Assembly: GCA_051252075.1 (NCBI GenBank)
Contig: JBPOFU010000016.1
Location: 1 to 46,493 of the forward strand
Direction: 5' to 3'
DNA: 46,493 bases
Source of the DNA: Oceanococcus sp051252075
GTDB lineage: Bacteria; Pseudomonadota; Gammaproteobacteria; Nevskiales; Oceanococcaceae
This document shows positions 8,428 through 18,005 of the stretch, one piece after another; position 1 is the first letter of the stretch, and each line of letters starts with the position of its first letter. The translations under genes and the position numbers were made by a program. The notes under the pieces were generated by a model, which worked only from the letters and a program-made list of their open reading frames with translations, was not told where the DNA came from and searched no databases.

Positions 8428-11364
8428 ATGCGCCAATATCGCGCAATTGCTGCTATTGCAGCCAGCTGTTCATTTATATGCAGTTTGTCCGTCGCTGCCC
8501 AACAGGCCGACGTCGACGACAACAGTGCTGATCTAGAGCTGATTACGCTTCCAGCAAATCAAGCTCCCGAGGTTGAAGGCGGAGTCAAGCTCGACGCCAT
8601 CACCGTTACCGGCTCGCGCATCAAAAAAACCTCCATGGAAGATGCCAACCCTGTGCTCTCGCTGAGCGCCAAAGATTTGGCCGCTGCCGGAGTCACCTCT
8701 ATCGGCGACATCATGCAGCGCTTGTCGGTAAGTGGCTCTTCACTAAACACCAAATTCAATTCCGCTGGCAACTTTGGCTTTCCGGCCGATGGCGGCGGTG
8801 TAGGCTCCGGCTCCACCACCGTCTCCTTGCGCAACTTAGGCGCAAAACGTGTGCTGGTGCTGGTGGATGGCTTGCGCTGGGTCAATGAATCGTCCGCATC
8901 TGGCGTCTCCGCTGCGGTTGACCTCAACACCATCCCCTTTAGCGCGGTTGAACGGGTTGAAGTTCTCACCGATGGCGCCTCTGCTTTGTACGGCTCTGAT
9001 GCCATTGCAGGCGTCGTCAATATCATCACCAAAACCAGCCAAAACGATCTGGGTTTGAATGCCTATGTGGCGGATTACAGCACTGGCGACGGCTTCACCA
9101 CCACCCTGAATGCAAATTATGGTGGCAGCGGCAAGCGCTACCGCTACTTTGCCGATGTCAGCTACTTCGATCAAAACCTGATCTCTTCTGATAGCTTTGC
9201 TCGCGCGCGCGAACCCCGCCCCGGTACGGGTTTGGCCTTCGGTAGCTCAGCGACACCGTTTACGCGTAGTTTGTTCTTCAATGATGACGATGCCAACGGC
9301 CTGTGCCCGGCGACCTCAGAAGATGGCAGCAGTGATTTCCTATGCAATATCACTGCCAATGGTGTCGCTGCTGGACCGAATTTCGTACAGGAGTTCCCTG
9401 ATGGTTTCCATGGCTTTACCAATGACGACCGTTACAACTACGCACCACAAAATTTGCTGTTAACCCCATCCGAACGCCTGGCTCTGTTCGCGCAAGGTCA
9501 ATTCGATATCAATGGCAGCATGAGTGCTTACTTGCGTGTGCTCGGACAAAACCGAGAATCACAAAACCGCGCCGCTCCTGAACCTATTTTCATCGGCCCT
9601 GAAGCAGGCACAGGCGGACTCGCAGACAGTGTTGGCGTTGCGCAGGACAATGCCTTTAACCCCTTTGGCATCGCCCTAGATCCGGAAGACAACTTGCTCT
9701 TCGCTGGTCGTCGCCCTGTAGAAGGCGGACCGCGTATCTTCAGCCAAGACGTTGATACCTTTTATCTGGCTGCGGGTTTAAGCGGCGACTACTACGGCTT
9801 TGATCGGCCCTTGTTCTGGGACCTGAATCTGGTCAGCGCCAGCAACGAAGCCACACAGACTGTTCAAGGCACTTACAACATCGCCAATATTCAGCGTGCG
9901 TTGGGCTCCCCCGCCGATTGCACAGGCGACTGTGTTCCTTTGAATTTCTTCGGTGGCCCCGGCACGATTACACCGGACATGCTGAATTACATACAGTTCG
10001 TGGAAGTGGATCGCAGCAAACAAGAACTGCAATTGATTTCAGCCAATGTATCTGGCGGTTTATTCGACATTCCTGCCGGCACTTTGAGCTTCGCTTCCGG
10101 ATTGGAATACCGTGATGTAAAAGGCAGCTATTCGCCCGACCCCGTTGTCGTGCGTGGCGAATCAAACGGTGTGCCCTCCCTACCGACCAGCGGCAGCTAC
10201 AGCGTCGCCGAAGCGTATCTGGAGCTTGATATTCCCGTTGTTAATGACTTACCCGGCATGCGTTCTTTGGATGTGAGTTTGGCCAGCCGCTTTTCAGATT
10301 ACTCAACCTTTGGCAGCACAGTGAACAATAAAATCGGCGTGCGCTGGGAAATCTTCGACGAACTGATTGCGCGCAGCACTTGGGCGGAGGGTTTTCGCGC
10401 TCCATCAGTGGGTGAACTATTTGGCTCACCCGCACGTTTTGATGCTCAGTTAGAAGATCCTTGCTCGGAACCGCAAGATCAACAAACGGCAGACAACTGT
10501 GCCAGTTTGGGCGTGCCGACCACTTACACTCAAGCCAATCCACAAATCTCCGTACGTACCGGCGGCAACCCCAATCTGGAGGCTGAAACCGCGAAAAGCC
10601 TGACCGCCGGATTGGTCTACAGCCCCAATTGGGCATCCGACCAAAGCTGGGCGCAACGCTTGGATTTCGAGCTGACCTGGTATGACATCCAAGTTGACGA
10701 TGCCGTTCAAGCTGTAGATGCCCAAACCCAGCTAGATCGCTGCGTGGCCACGCTCGACAATGCATTTTGCAGCGGCATTAGCCGCGCCAGCACCGGCGGC
10801 ATTAACGGATTCGACAACACCCTATTGAACTTGGGCAAGGTTGATACTGCTGGGCTTGATCTGATTATCGATTGGCAGGGGCCGCAAACGGCTTGGGGGC
10901 AATTCGACGCCAATTGGTCCTTAACCAAGGTTGACCAATACCGTTCAATTTCCAAAGCCACTGGCCTTGCCGAACCACGCGGTAAAGGTATAGAAGTCGC
11001 CGATAGCGGCATTCCAGAATGGCGCTCGACCTTACGTTTCGACTGGCAGCAAGGCGACATTTCCGCCAGCTGGGCTATCCGCTACATCTCAAAACTAGTT
11101 GAACAATGCGGCGATGTGGTCGATTTCGCGAGTTGCGGCAACCCCACCGCCGGCACCAACACCTTGTCGCAAACCTTCTACCACGACCTACGGGCGAGTT
11201 GGCAGGTTCCCGGCGACCAAGACATCAGCCTCACCGCAGGCATCAACAACGTCTTAGACAATGATCCACCGGTTTGTGTCAGTTGCTCGCTGAACGGCTA
11301 CGACGCATCGGTATACGACTTACCCGGGCAATTTGCTTATCTGCAAATCGGCCTGCGTTACTAA
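8428..11364 (+). CDS. TonB-dependent outer-membrane receptor
   Basis: A 978-residue TonB-dependent receptor: signal peptide (residues 1-24), a TonB-box-like LDAITVTGSRI near residue 58, a plug domain (about 75-200, with the LRNLGAKRVLVLVDGLRW and DGASALYGSDAIAGVVNI motifs), and a C-terminal beta-barrel ending in the aromatic GLRY. It is the type with a large extracellular-loop barrel often called iron complex receptor, but the ligand cannot be read from the sequence. The next gene on the same strand, 65 bases on, is a large secreted metalloprotease, which makes uptake of a peptide or of a metal freed from protein a reasonable guess. A ribosome binding site, AGGGGGAT, precedes ATG 8428. Confidence 0.93.
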   Translation: MRQYRAIAAIAASCSFICSLSVAAQQADVDDNSADLELITLPANQAPEVEGGVKLDAITVTGSRIKKTSMEDANPVLSLSAKDLAAAGVTSIGDIMQRLSVSGSSLNTKFNSAGNFGFPADGGGVGSGSTTVSLRNLGAKRVLVLVDGLRWVNESSASGVSAAVDLNTIPFSAVERVEVLTDGASALYGSDAIAGVVNIITKTSQNDLGLNAYVADYSTGDGFTTTLNANYGGSGKRYRYFADVSYFDQNLISSDSFARAREPRPGTGLAFGSSATPFTRSLFFNDDDANGLCPATSEDGSSDFLCNITANGVAAGPNFVQEFPDGFHGFTNDDRYNYAPQNLLLTPSERLALFAQGQFDINGSMSAYLRVLGQNRESQNRAAPEPIFIGPEAGTGGLADSVGVAQDNAFNPFGIALDPEDNLLFAGRRPVEGGPRIFSQDVDTFYLAAGLSGDYYGFDRPLFWDLNLVSASNEATQTVQGTYNIANIQRALGSPADCTGDCVPLNFFGGPGTITPDMLNYIQFVEVDRSKQELQLISANVSGGLFDIPAGTLSFASGLEYRDVKGSYSPDPVVVRGESNGVPSLPTSGSYSVAEAYLELDIPVVNDLPGMRSLDVSLASRFSDYSTFGSTVNNKIGVRWEIFDELIARSTWAEGFRAPSVGELFGSPARFDAQLEDPCSEPQDQQTADNCASLGVPTTYTQANPQISVRTGGNPNLEAETAKSLTAGLVYSPNWASDQSWAQRLDFELTWYDIQVDDAVQAVDAQTQLDRCVATLDNAFCSGISRASTGGINGFDNTLLNLGKVDTAGLDLIIDWQGPQTAWGQFDANWSLTKVDQYRSISKATGLAEPRGKGIEVADSGIPEWRSTLRFDWQQGDISASWAIRYISKLVEQCGDVVDFASCGNPTAGTNTLSQTFYHDLRASWQVPGDQDISLTAGINNVLDNDPPVCVSCSLNGYDASVYDLPGQFAYLQIGLRY

Positions 11365-11383
11365 ACAACATTAAGAAATACAG

Positions 11384-11409
11384 CAGAGCGCGGCTTCGGT
11401 CGCGCTTTC
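11384..11409 (+). other. Intergenic hairpin between receptor and metalloprotease genes
   Basis: AGAGCGCG and CGCGCTTT flank a GCTTCGGT loop, giving a stem of at least six perfect pairs. There is no T tract after it, so it is more likely an RNA-stability or processing element that sets different levels of two co-transcribed genes than a full terminator. Confidence 0.45.
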
Positions 11410-11429
11410 GCAAAATTAACGGAGACATC

Positions 11430-14400
11430 ATGTACTCATCCACTATTCGCAGCTGTTTCATTGCAGCTTTATCAACGGCGCTGTTGCTACCCGCTAGCCA
11501 CGCCGCAGAGCGCTACCATGGCTTTCAGGGCGAAGGCGCTGACTATGTTCCATTTTTCGATAGTCGCGAACTGCGTCTGCAACCACTGGCTGGGCAAATC
11601 CAAGCCGCTGCCGCGCTACCGGCGGCCACGGTTCGCTGGAACCGTCACGGCACCCCAAAAACGATCTTTAATCGTCAAGGTTATTTGAGCGACGCACGCG
11701 ATGGTGAAGCACAAGACATCGCACGAGATTTCTTGGTGGCGAACGCGAGCTTGCTAGGACAGAGCTTGGCGATGATCGACGCTATGGAAGTACTGCGCGT
11801 TTCTCCATTGCACGATTCGCCTGACTACGCCCGCATGCTGCGCGGCGAAGATGTCTCGACTCAAAACGTTCCTAATGTGGTGCTGTTCCGCCAAGTTTGG
11901 GACGGTATTTCTGCTGGCGGCCGTGATGGCTTGGTCAGTGTTGGGGTTGCCCGTGATGGCCGCGTCGCCTTTGTAGGCTCTACCCTGAGCCGTGACAGTC
12001 AGCTCACAGGCGTAACCAGCCTGAGCATGATCGATGCGCTGAACGCAGCCGCGTCAGATGTAGAAATGAATCTGGGTGCGCTCGAGCTAATTGCTACACC
12101 ATTCGACGATTTCAATACCTTCAGCAGCTCCATCATGAGCGATGTACAGCGAGTGCGGACACGTGCGTTACCTGTACCAGGTCGTGGCGTACGCAAGGTC
12201 TATGAAGTCACCTTACTAGACACCAGCCACGAACGTGGCCATCCACAAGCCTTTATTACCCATCTGGACGCACAATCCGGCGAGATCTACGTCCGCGATA
12301 ATGCTGTGCAGCATTACTCGGACAATGCCTATCAATCCAAAGTCAGCGTTGGTCAGATAACAGGCTCTACACCAGCTGCGGCCTGTGGCCCACGCCACCC
12401 GTTTGCGGTTGATGCCGGCAATGACATACTGCAAATCACTATGACTGCGTCGTCACTGGAAGATCCGGGCGCCGCCAGCGGTGCGGTACCGGAACCCGCC
12501 GATATCACACTGAAGCTGTATTACCTTGGTGTTAACGTGGCCAGCCAGGATTTGCTTGGTTCGCCAGAAACTTTGACGTATCAACCCGTTGGCGGCGTCT
12601 CAGAAGGTGAGTATGAATTAGAAGTTTGCCCCTTCCGCAACGATGCGGACCCGATCGACTATGTCGGTGCATACACTGCCACTCCAGGCTCTCCAGTCGC
12701 GGCACCAGGCTCAGGCTCACCGGTATGGCGTATCTTTCCAAACAGCCCAGTACCCGCCCGCTTCGGTCCAGATGATGCCCAAATTGGCGAAGACACCCGG
12801 GAAAACTGGTGCTGGGATGTGGCCGGAAATGATGAGCTCGACGATGGCGACCTTGGTCGCCCCGCAGATCAGTGCGATCGCTTAGAGCTACGCAACATTG
12901 CGGCGCGGGCGCCTTGGGACGCTTTGGCAGATGGCACTGCCACGATGACAACACACGGCAACAATGCTTCCACGGCCGTTTCTAACGTCAACTTCGTTGC
13001 CCCGGACACGGTACCGTTACGACCAGTTGCAACTGATCGTAATTACGATTTTGAGTTCACCAATGCGTGGTATGACAGTCAATGCGACCCGACAGTCCAC
13101 GGCGACCCGACCCGCAACATGAATGACTACGAAGCGGCTACAGTCAACTTGTTCGCTTTGCACAATCGCATGCACGATTGGAGTTACTTGCTGGGCTGGA
13201 CTGAGGTGAACTCAAACCTACAATTCGACAACTATGGTTTAACCGCAACCACACGCGAAAATGACCCTGAGCTGGGCTCATCTCAGGCCGGCCGCATGAC
13301 CATTAATGGCCGCGATAACGCCAACCAATTGACCTTACAAGATGGCGTGCCAGGCGTTACCAATCAATATCTATGGCAAGCCCTTCCCGGCGTGATCTAT
13401 CCAGCAGGCTGTGTCGATGGCGCGTATGACATGGTCATCATTGCTCATGAATACACACATGCCACAACCAACCGTATGACAGGCGGTCCAGATGCCTCAT
13501 TGGGTGGTGGTCATGCCAGCGCCATGGGCGAGGCCTGGGGAGACTTGGCCGGCATCGAATACGTACAAAGCTACGGTTTTGCTCCGGTTGGCAAGGAAAG
13601 CCTCTACGCGGCCGCGGTATTTATTACCGGAGACCCCGAAGCTGGCATTCGTAACTACAGCGTCAACAAAAGTCCGCTGCATTTTGGCAACTTTGACTAC
13701 GACGGTAATGGCACGGGCTCACCGCACGCCAACAGTGAAATCTGGGGCGCCGCGATGTATCAAGTACGGCAACTCTTAACTGACAAGTACGCTGACCAGT
13801 TCAGCTTCGATGACCGCCAGCTACAGGTTGACTGCGCTGACGGAAAAATCAGCTCAGAAGCTTGTCCAGGCAACCGCCGCTGGCTGCAACTGATGTATGA
13901 CGGACTGTTACTTCAGCCTGCCAGCCCCACTATGCTGGATGCACGTGATGCCATCATCGCGGCTGATTTGCTGCGTTATAACGGCGCCAACCAAACGGAG
14001 CTGTGGGAAGCCTTTGCCCGAGCGGGCATGGGCGGCAATGCCTTTGCAGCCAGTGGCGATGACTTCGACACTGTGGCTGATTTTGCATCACCACTGCGCA
14101 ACGACAATGCACAGATCAGCTTCGCTGTGACCGGAACTGACGGCAGCTCACCAAAAGCAGAGGTTTTCGTAGGCCACTATGAAGCCCGTGTTACGCCGGT
14201 TGCAGACACCGATCCGGATAGCGCACTAGGCAACAGCATGGGCTTCGTTCCTGGTGATTACAGCTTTGTCGTGCGCGCCGATGGTTACGGTCATCACCGC
14301 TATAAGCGCAGTATCGCCGCTGGCGATCAGGGCACAATCAGCTTCACTGTTCGTCCTAACTTGGCTTCGCTACACCAAGGTGCCGTTGCCTCGGGCGACG

Positions 14401-15209
14401 GCGATACACCGGAAGATCTCAGTGAGTTGATCGACGACACCGAAGCAACCAACTGGGCCTCCACCGATGGCACGGGGACTGCATCCGAAGGCAAAGGTGA
14501 AGGTGCATTTGTCGAAGGTCGACAAATTACAGTCGCACTGGCTCAACGCAGCAACATCCAGGACGTTAATATCTCCGCATTGCTAAGTGGACAAAATCGC
14601 TACACCGCATTGCGCTCCTTTGACTTGCTGGCTTGTGATGCTGACAGCGGCGCCGATTGCAGTAGCGACACCGGTTTTAGTCCGTGGTACGCCAGTGCTG
14701 ACGATGCCTTTAATGGCCGCTGGTTACGCCCGAAATCACCGCATTTGTTATTGCGCGCCTTTGATGTGCCTCCTGTCACTGCCACCCATGTACGCTTGGT
14801 GGTACGTGACAACCAGTGCACTGGTGGCCCTGACTTCCAAGGTGAAGCCAATCCTTCCGGCGACCCGACCAACGATCCTGATTGCGATAGTGGCAGCAAT
14901 GCCCAGCTGACTGCTTTAGCGTTGCCGGACAGCCCGGCCAACAACGGCGACTTTGTGCACATTGCAGAATTGCAGGTCTTTGGTGAGAAAGTTGCCGCTG
15001 GCAGCGGTGAAATCCGTAATCCTGATACTGACTTGGGATTGGGCGATGAACCCACAACACCTGCGGAGCCGAGCAACCCGACGACACCAGAAACACCTAG
15101 CACGCCGGGTGACAACGGTGGTGTTACAGGCTCCAATCGGGGTGGCGCCATTGGCATTTGGATGATCGGTTTGGGCTTTGTCGCCTTACGGCGTCGCCGG
15201 AAAGCTTAA
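11430..15209 (+). CDS. Secreted M36 (fungalysin-type) metalloprotease with C-terminal sorting-like tail
   Basis: A 1259-residue zinc protease. It has a signal peptide (residues 1-25), a thermolysin/fungalysin-type propeptide (about 60-320), then the M36 catalytic domain with HEYTH at 673-677 and the third ligand Glu701 in GEAWGD. Downstream are a carboxypeptidase-regulatory-like segment (about 900-985) and a discoidin-like region (about 995-1190, containing IDDTEATNWAS). The end has a Pro-Thr-rich linker, a Gly-rich stretch, one hydrophobic segment and RRRRKA, resembling GlyGly-CTERM-type surface sorting tails. The ATG at 11430 follows a GGAGA box by 4 bases and starts the signal peptide; the upstream open frame only overlaps the receptor gene. 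No rhombosortase gene is in the window. Confidence 0.92.
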   Translation: MYSSTIRSCFIAALSTALLLPASHAAERYHGFQGEGADYVPFFDSRELRLQPLAGQIQAAAALPAATVRWNRHGTPKTIFNRQGYLSDARDGEAQDIARDFLVANASLLGQSLAMIDAMEVLRVSPLHDSPDYARMLRGEDVSTQNVPNVVLFRQVWDGISAGGRDGLVSVGVARDGRVAFVGSTLSRDSQLTGVTSLSMIDALNAAASDVEMNLGALELIATPFDDFNTFSSSIMSDVQRVRTRALPVPGRGVRKVYEVTLLDTSHERGHPQAFITHLDAQSGEIYVRDNAVQHYSDNAYQSKVSVGQITGSTPAAACGPRHPFAVDAGNDILQITMTASSLEDPGAASGAVPEPADITLKLYYLGVNVASQDLLGSPETLTYQPVGGVSEGEYELEVCPFRNDADPIDYVGAYTATPGSPVAAPGSGSPVWRIFPNSPVPARFGPDDAQIGEDTRENWCWDVAGNDELDDGDLGRPADQCDRLELRNIAARAPWDALADGTATMTTHGNNASTAVSNVNFVAPDTVPLRPVATDRNYDFEFTNAWYDSQCDPTVHGDPTRNMNDYEAATVNLFALHNRMHDWSYLLGWTEVNSNLQFDNYGLTATTRENDPELGSSQAGRMTINGRDNANQLTLQDGVPGVTNQYLWQALPGVIYPAGCVDGAYDMVIIAHEYTHATTNRMTGGPDASLGGGHASAMGEAWGDLAGIEYVQSYGFAPVGKESLYAAAVFITGDPEAGIRNYSVNKSPLHFGNFDYDGNGTGSPHANSEIWGAAMYQVRQLLTDKYADQFSFDDRQLQVDCADGKISSEACPGNRRWLQLMYDGLLLQPASPTMLDARDAIIAADLLRYNGANQTELWEAFARAGMGGNAFAASGDDFDTVADFASPLRNDNAQISFAVTGTDGSSPKAEVFVGHYEARVTPVADTDPDSALGNSMGFVPGDYSFVVRADGYGHHRYKRSIAAGDQGTISFTVRPNLASLHQGAVASGDGDTPEDLSELIDDTEATNWASTDGTGTASEGKGEGAFVEGRQITVALAQRSNIQDVNISALLSGQNRYTALRSFDLLACDADSGADCSSDTGFSPWYASADDAFNGRWLRPKSPHLLLRAFDVPPVTATHVRLVVRDNQCTGGPDFQGEANPSGDPTNDPDCDSGSNAQLTALALPDSPANNGDFVHIAELQVFGEKVAAGSGEIRNPDTDLGLGDEPTTPAEPSNPTTPETPSTPGDNGGVTGSNRGGAIGIWMIGLGFVALRRRRKA

Positions 15210-15220
15210 ACCCAGAAACT

Positions 15221-15257
15221 AAAAAGCCCGCTGTTCAATTCAGCGGGCTTTTTTTTT
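15221..15257. terminator. Bidirectional rho-independent terminator
   Basis: AGCCCGCTG and CAGCGGGCT form a perfect nine-pair stem around TTCAATT, with A5 before it and T9 after it. It lies between the convergent metalloprotease and PhoX-like genes and can serve both. Confidence 0.95.
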
Positions 15258-15299
15258 GCCCGCCATCAAAGCGCAAGGCAGTAGAACTGCAAGCAATTC

Positions 15300-16742
15300 T
15301 TAATCGGCGCGAAACGCCGCTGGAATCAGTAACTCATAGGTCACGCCACTACCGACACCTGGAGTGCCAGCTAAAAACTCTGGCAAATTGTGTCCGCCGG
15401 GCAGATTCGGCCCACGCTGAGAACTAAAATACAAACGACTGCCATCAGGCGAGAACGCAGGACCGCAAATCTCCGAGCCGGGATGCTGCAGTTCCACCAG
15501 CACTTTCGCCGGCTGATTAGGGATGATGACCATAATGCGGATCGAACGACCGGATTCGGTTAAATCCTCTGCCACCAGAATATCGCCAGCAGGGCTGACC
15601 GTCAGGTTATCAACGTCACTAAAACCGGTATCGATTTGATCGTTTTCGTTGTCGAAAATAATCTCTATCAATTGGTTGGCTATATCCAGCGCATATACCC
15701 GGTTGTCGCCTTTGCTGGTGAAATAAACAATGTCACGCGTAGGCAAGAAACCGCCTGGCGGCACACTGCGCAAGGCTTCTGGCAAAGTGTAGAACCACAA
15801 ACCTTCGCCACCAGGGAAGCGCGTTCCTGGAACAGCAGCACCGCTGTTGTCGAGACTGGCACGGACCGTAGATTGAGCTTGATCTGGGCTTATCACATCC
15901 ACCCAGCTCACGGCATGCAGCTTGCGCAACACAGCAGGATCATCCGCATAAGCACCATCTTCCAGCCCCTGAATATTCAACACCTGCAAGCGGCCTTGCT
16001 CAACATTCAAACGCTGGCGATCTTGCGAATAGTCTGCGGCATCCGCGACCCAGCGGTAGAAGCGTCCATCACCGCTGTCTTCGGTTAAATAAACCGTAGC
16101 TTGAGCCAAATCCACCACCGCCGCCTCATGGCTAAACAAGCCTAGGGCTGGCTTGCTCACCGCATCGAATTGGCCATAAGGATCGGTTTCCCACACCAAG
16201 CCCGTCGCCGTCTCTTCACAGGACAACCAGGTATTCCAAGGCGTTTTACCACCGGCACAATTACTACTGGTGTTGCGCAAGATGGCATAGGCATCAACGA
16301 CGCTCGCATCCGGGTCGAAAACCAGAGCGCCACAGCCCCCGACACTCGGGACTTCACTGTTGGATGTATAGACCCATCCGCCATTGTCACGCGGGAAACA
16401 AGCACCGCCATCGGGAAAAGCATGCCATGGATAGGCACTGCCTAGCGCTGGAGCAACGCCATGGCGCGCAACTGGACGAACACTAAAACCCTCAGGAACC
16501 GCAACGCCTTCAAAATCTGCAGCGCCTACCGGCCCTATATTCGCCAACGGCCCGCTAGGAATGCTCAATTCACCGCGGGCGATGGCTTCATTGCCAACTT
16601 GATCGTCACGCACCTGTGTATTACGAGCGGCACCACACGCGGTCAACAGGGGCGCAGCGGAGACAGCGCCACCAGTGAGAAATAAATTCCGCAAAAGACT
16701 GCGACGCGTATACGGAGTAGAGGCAGGCATATGACTATTCAA
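15300..16742 (-). CDS. PhoX-like (DUF839) Tat-exported lipoprotein
   Basis: A 480-residue protein of the DUF839/PhoX beta-propeller family. The N-terminus carries a twin-arginine signal (TRRSLLRNLF, Arg13-Arg14) combined with a lipobox (LLTAC, Cys36), so it should be exported folded and anchored as a lipoprotein. The propeller motifs PWNTWLSCEE and GLFSHEAAVVD match those which in Pseudomonas PhoX hold the Fe/Ca phosphatase site; conservation of the whole site is not proved here. It is the third gene of a run with arsS and arsM, 68 bases after arsM on the same strand. A role in arsenosugar processing (for example dephosphorylation) is inference from position; it could also be an ordinary phosphate-scavenging enzyme. 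Confidence 0.85.
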   Translation of the reverse strand: MNSHMPASTPYTRRSLLRNLFLTGGAVSAAPLLTACGAARNTQVRDDQVGNEAIARGELSIPSGPLANIGPVGAADFEGVAVPEGFSVRPVARHGVAPALGSAYPWHAFPDGGACFPRDNGGWVYTSNSEVPSVGGCGALVFDPDASVVDAYAILRNTSSNCAGGKTPWNTWLSCEETATGLVWETDPYGQFDAVSKPALGLFSHEAAVVDLAQATVYLTEDSGDGRFYRWVADAADYSQDRQRLNVEQGRLQVLNIQGLEDGAYADDPAVLRKLHAVSWVDVISPDQAQSTVRASLDNSGAAVPGTRFPGGEGLWFYTLPEALRSVPPGGFLPTRDIVYFTSKGDNRVYALDIANQLIEIIFDNENDQIDTGFSDVDNLTVSPAGDILVAEDLTESGRSIRIMVIIPNQPAKVLVELQHPGSEICGPAFSPDGSRLYFSSQRGPNLPGGHNLPEFLAGTPGVGSGVTYELLIPAAFRAD

Positions 16743-16810
16743 TTCACAAAGTTGGTCATTGTTCCGGGTGCAGGTTACAAGGTCGTGACAACGGCGCGCG
16801 CGGCCTCACA

Positions 16811-17929
16811 CTAGCAACAACCACCAGAAACCTCACCTGCAACCGCATGCGTACCGCCCTTGGTCTCTGTGGCTGGTCGAGTCGCGCCGGAAGGAGCGCA
16901 CCAGGTGCGCGGCTCCCACAACACAGTGGGGGCAAGGCCAATAAACTCATCCTTCATTGGTCCAGTTGTAATGAATTTAAAAATGCGTTCGCATACCGCC
17001 ATACGCTCACCGCGACGATACTCATGACCGTCGTCATCATGAACCGAGCTAAACGGCCCTTTGTAGATCACCGCATGCCCACGGTCCAAGCATTCGCTGC
17101 CGTAGCCTTTTGTCGCCATCAGCGTAACGGAACGAAATTCGATGCCTTCCACGACCTGCCAAGGCTCGGCATCCCATTTGTCATAGCCTACCGCCTGGAA
17201 TCCCACATCAACAAAGGCCTGCAAGAAGTCATGCTCTTGGAATGCACCGCTGATGCAACCGCTCCAGAGATCCGCATCGGCTTGTAGATGTTCCGGTACA
17301 TGTTCATCGCTGACGATATCGGAAATAGCCACCCGCCCGCCGGGCTTCAAAACGCGGTGGATTTCGTGGATCATGTTGGCGCGCTCGTGCTGATCAACCA
17401 AATTCAACACACAATTCGACACAATCAAATCAATAGAATTGTCTGCAATCATGGGCTGGGAACGGCGCCTATCGCGCGCCCAGGATTCAAAAGCCAATAA
17501 ACTATTGCTATCAGTCACAGGATTGACCGCAAGCCACTCCTGCGCCTGGTCCATATCCAGCGCTAGATCCTGAATTTTGCCTTTACGAAACTCGACCCGC
17601 TGCCCACCAATCACAGTGGCCATTTGATCTTGATAGCTCCGCGCCAAGCCCAGCATGTCGTCGTTCATGTCCACGCCGATCACGCGACCTTGATCACCAA
17701 CCAGCTGTGCCGCCATGTAGCAAATCTTGCCGCCACCAGAACCCAGATCCAACACCGTGTCGCCGGCCTGCACATAACGCGAGGGATCACCGCAACCGTA
17801 GTCACGCTCGATGATCTCATCCGGCAATATTTTCAATAAAGACGGGTCATAACTCACCGGGCAGCACAAAGCTTCCTCCCGCTGTTTAGCCCCTTCCGAA
17901 TAGCGTTCCAGCACGCTGGCTACTGTCAT
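16811..17929 (-). CDS. arsM: Arsenosugar-type arsenite S-adenosylmethionine methyltransferase
   Basis: Methylates trivalent arsenic using S-adenosylmethionine. In this 372-residue protein the class I methyltransferase motif DLGSGGGKICYMAA is at about 61-74. The arsenic-binding cysteines are visible: Cys22-Cys23 (ALCCPVSYDP), Cys46 in DYGCGDPSRY, SNCVLNL, and WSGCISGAF. The C-terminal extension with VIYKGPFSSVHDDDGHEY and WCAPSGATRPAT is characteristic of the ArsM form found beside ArsS, and the chain ends in Gly-Gly-Cys-Cys. ArsS is 76 bases upstream on the same strand. Known pathway: ArsM gives dimethylarsenite, which ArsS couples to a deoxyadenosyl group. No arsR-type regulator is seen nearby. 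Confidence 0.93.
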   Translation of the reverse strand: MTVASVLERYSEGAKQREEALCCPVSYDPSLLKILPDEIIERDYGCGDPSRYVQAGDTVLDLGSGGGKICYMAAQLVGDQGRVIGVDMNDDMLGLARSYQDQMATVIGGQRVEFRKGKIQDLALDMDQAQEWLAVNPVTDSNSLLAFESWARDRRRSQPMIADNSIDLIVSNCVLNLVDQHERANMIHEIHRVLKPGGRVAISDIVSDEHVPEHLQADADLWSGCISGAFQEHDFLQAFVDVGFQAVGYDKWDAEPWQVVEGIEFRSVTLMATKGYGSECLDRGHAVIYKGPFSSVHDDDGHEYRRGERMAVCERIFKFITTGPMKDEFIGLAPTVLWEPRTWCAPSGATRPATETKGGTHAVAGEVSGGCC

Positions 17930-18005
17930 TTCTTACTCTCCAAATAATGAATGGCTGGAATTCAATCCAACCGTGCGAAGCACTTTGAAATATGCCAACC
18001 AAAAA

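Noticed and set aside
10241..10765. 174-residue minus-strand frame within the receptor gene
   Set aside because: It is antisense to a conserved barrel-coding region with no start signals and biased composition.
11274..11429. N-terminal extension of the metalloprotease into the receptor gene
   Set aside because: The extension is only the other frame of the receptor's end; ATG 11430 has a GGAGA box and a signal peptide.
14600..15157. 185-residue minus-strand frame within the metalloprotease gene
   Set aside because: It is antisense to a clear coding region; its Gly/Val/Ser composition mirrors the Pro-Thr linker.
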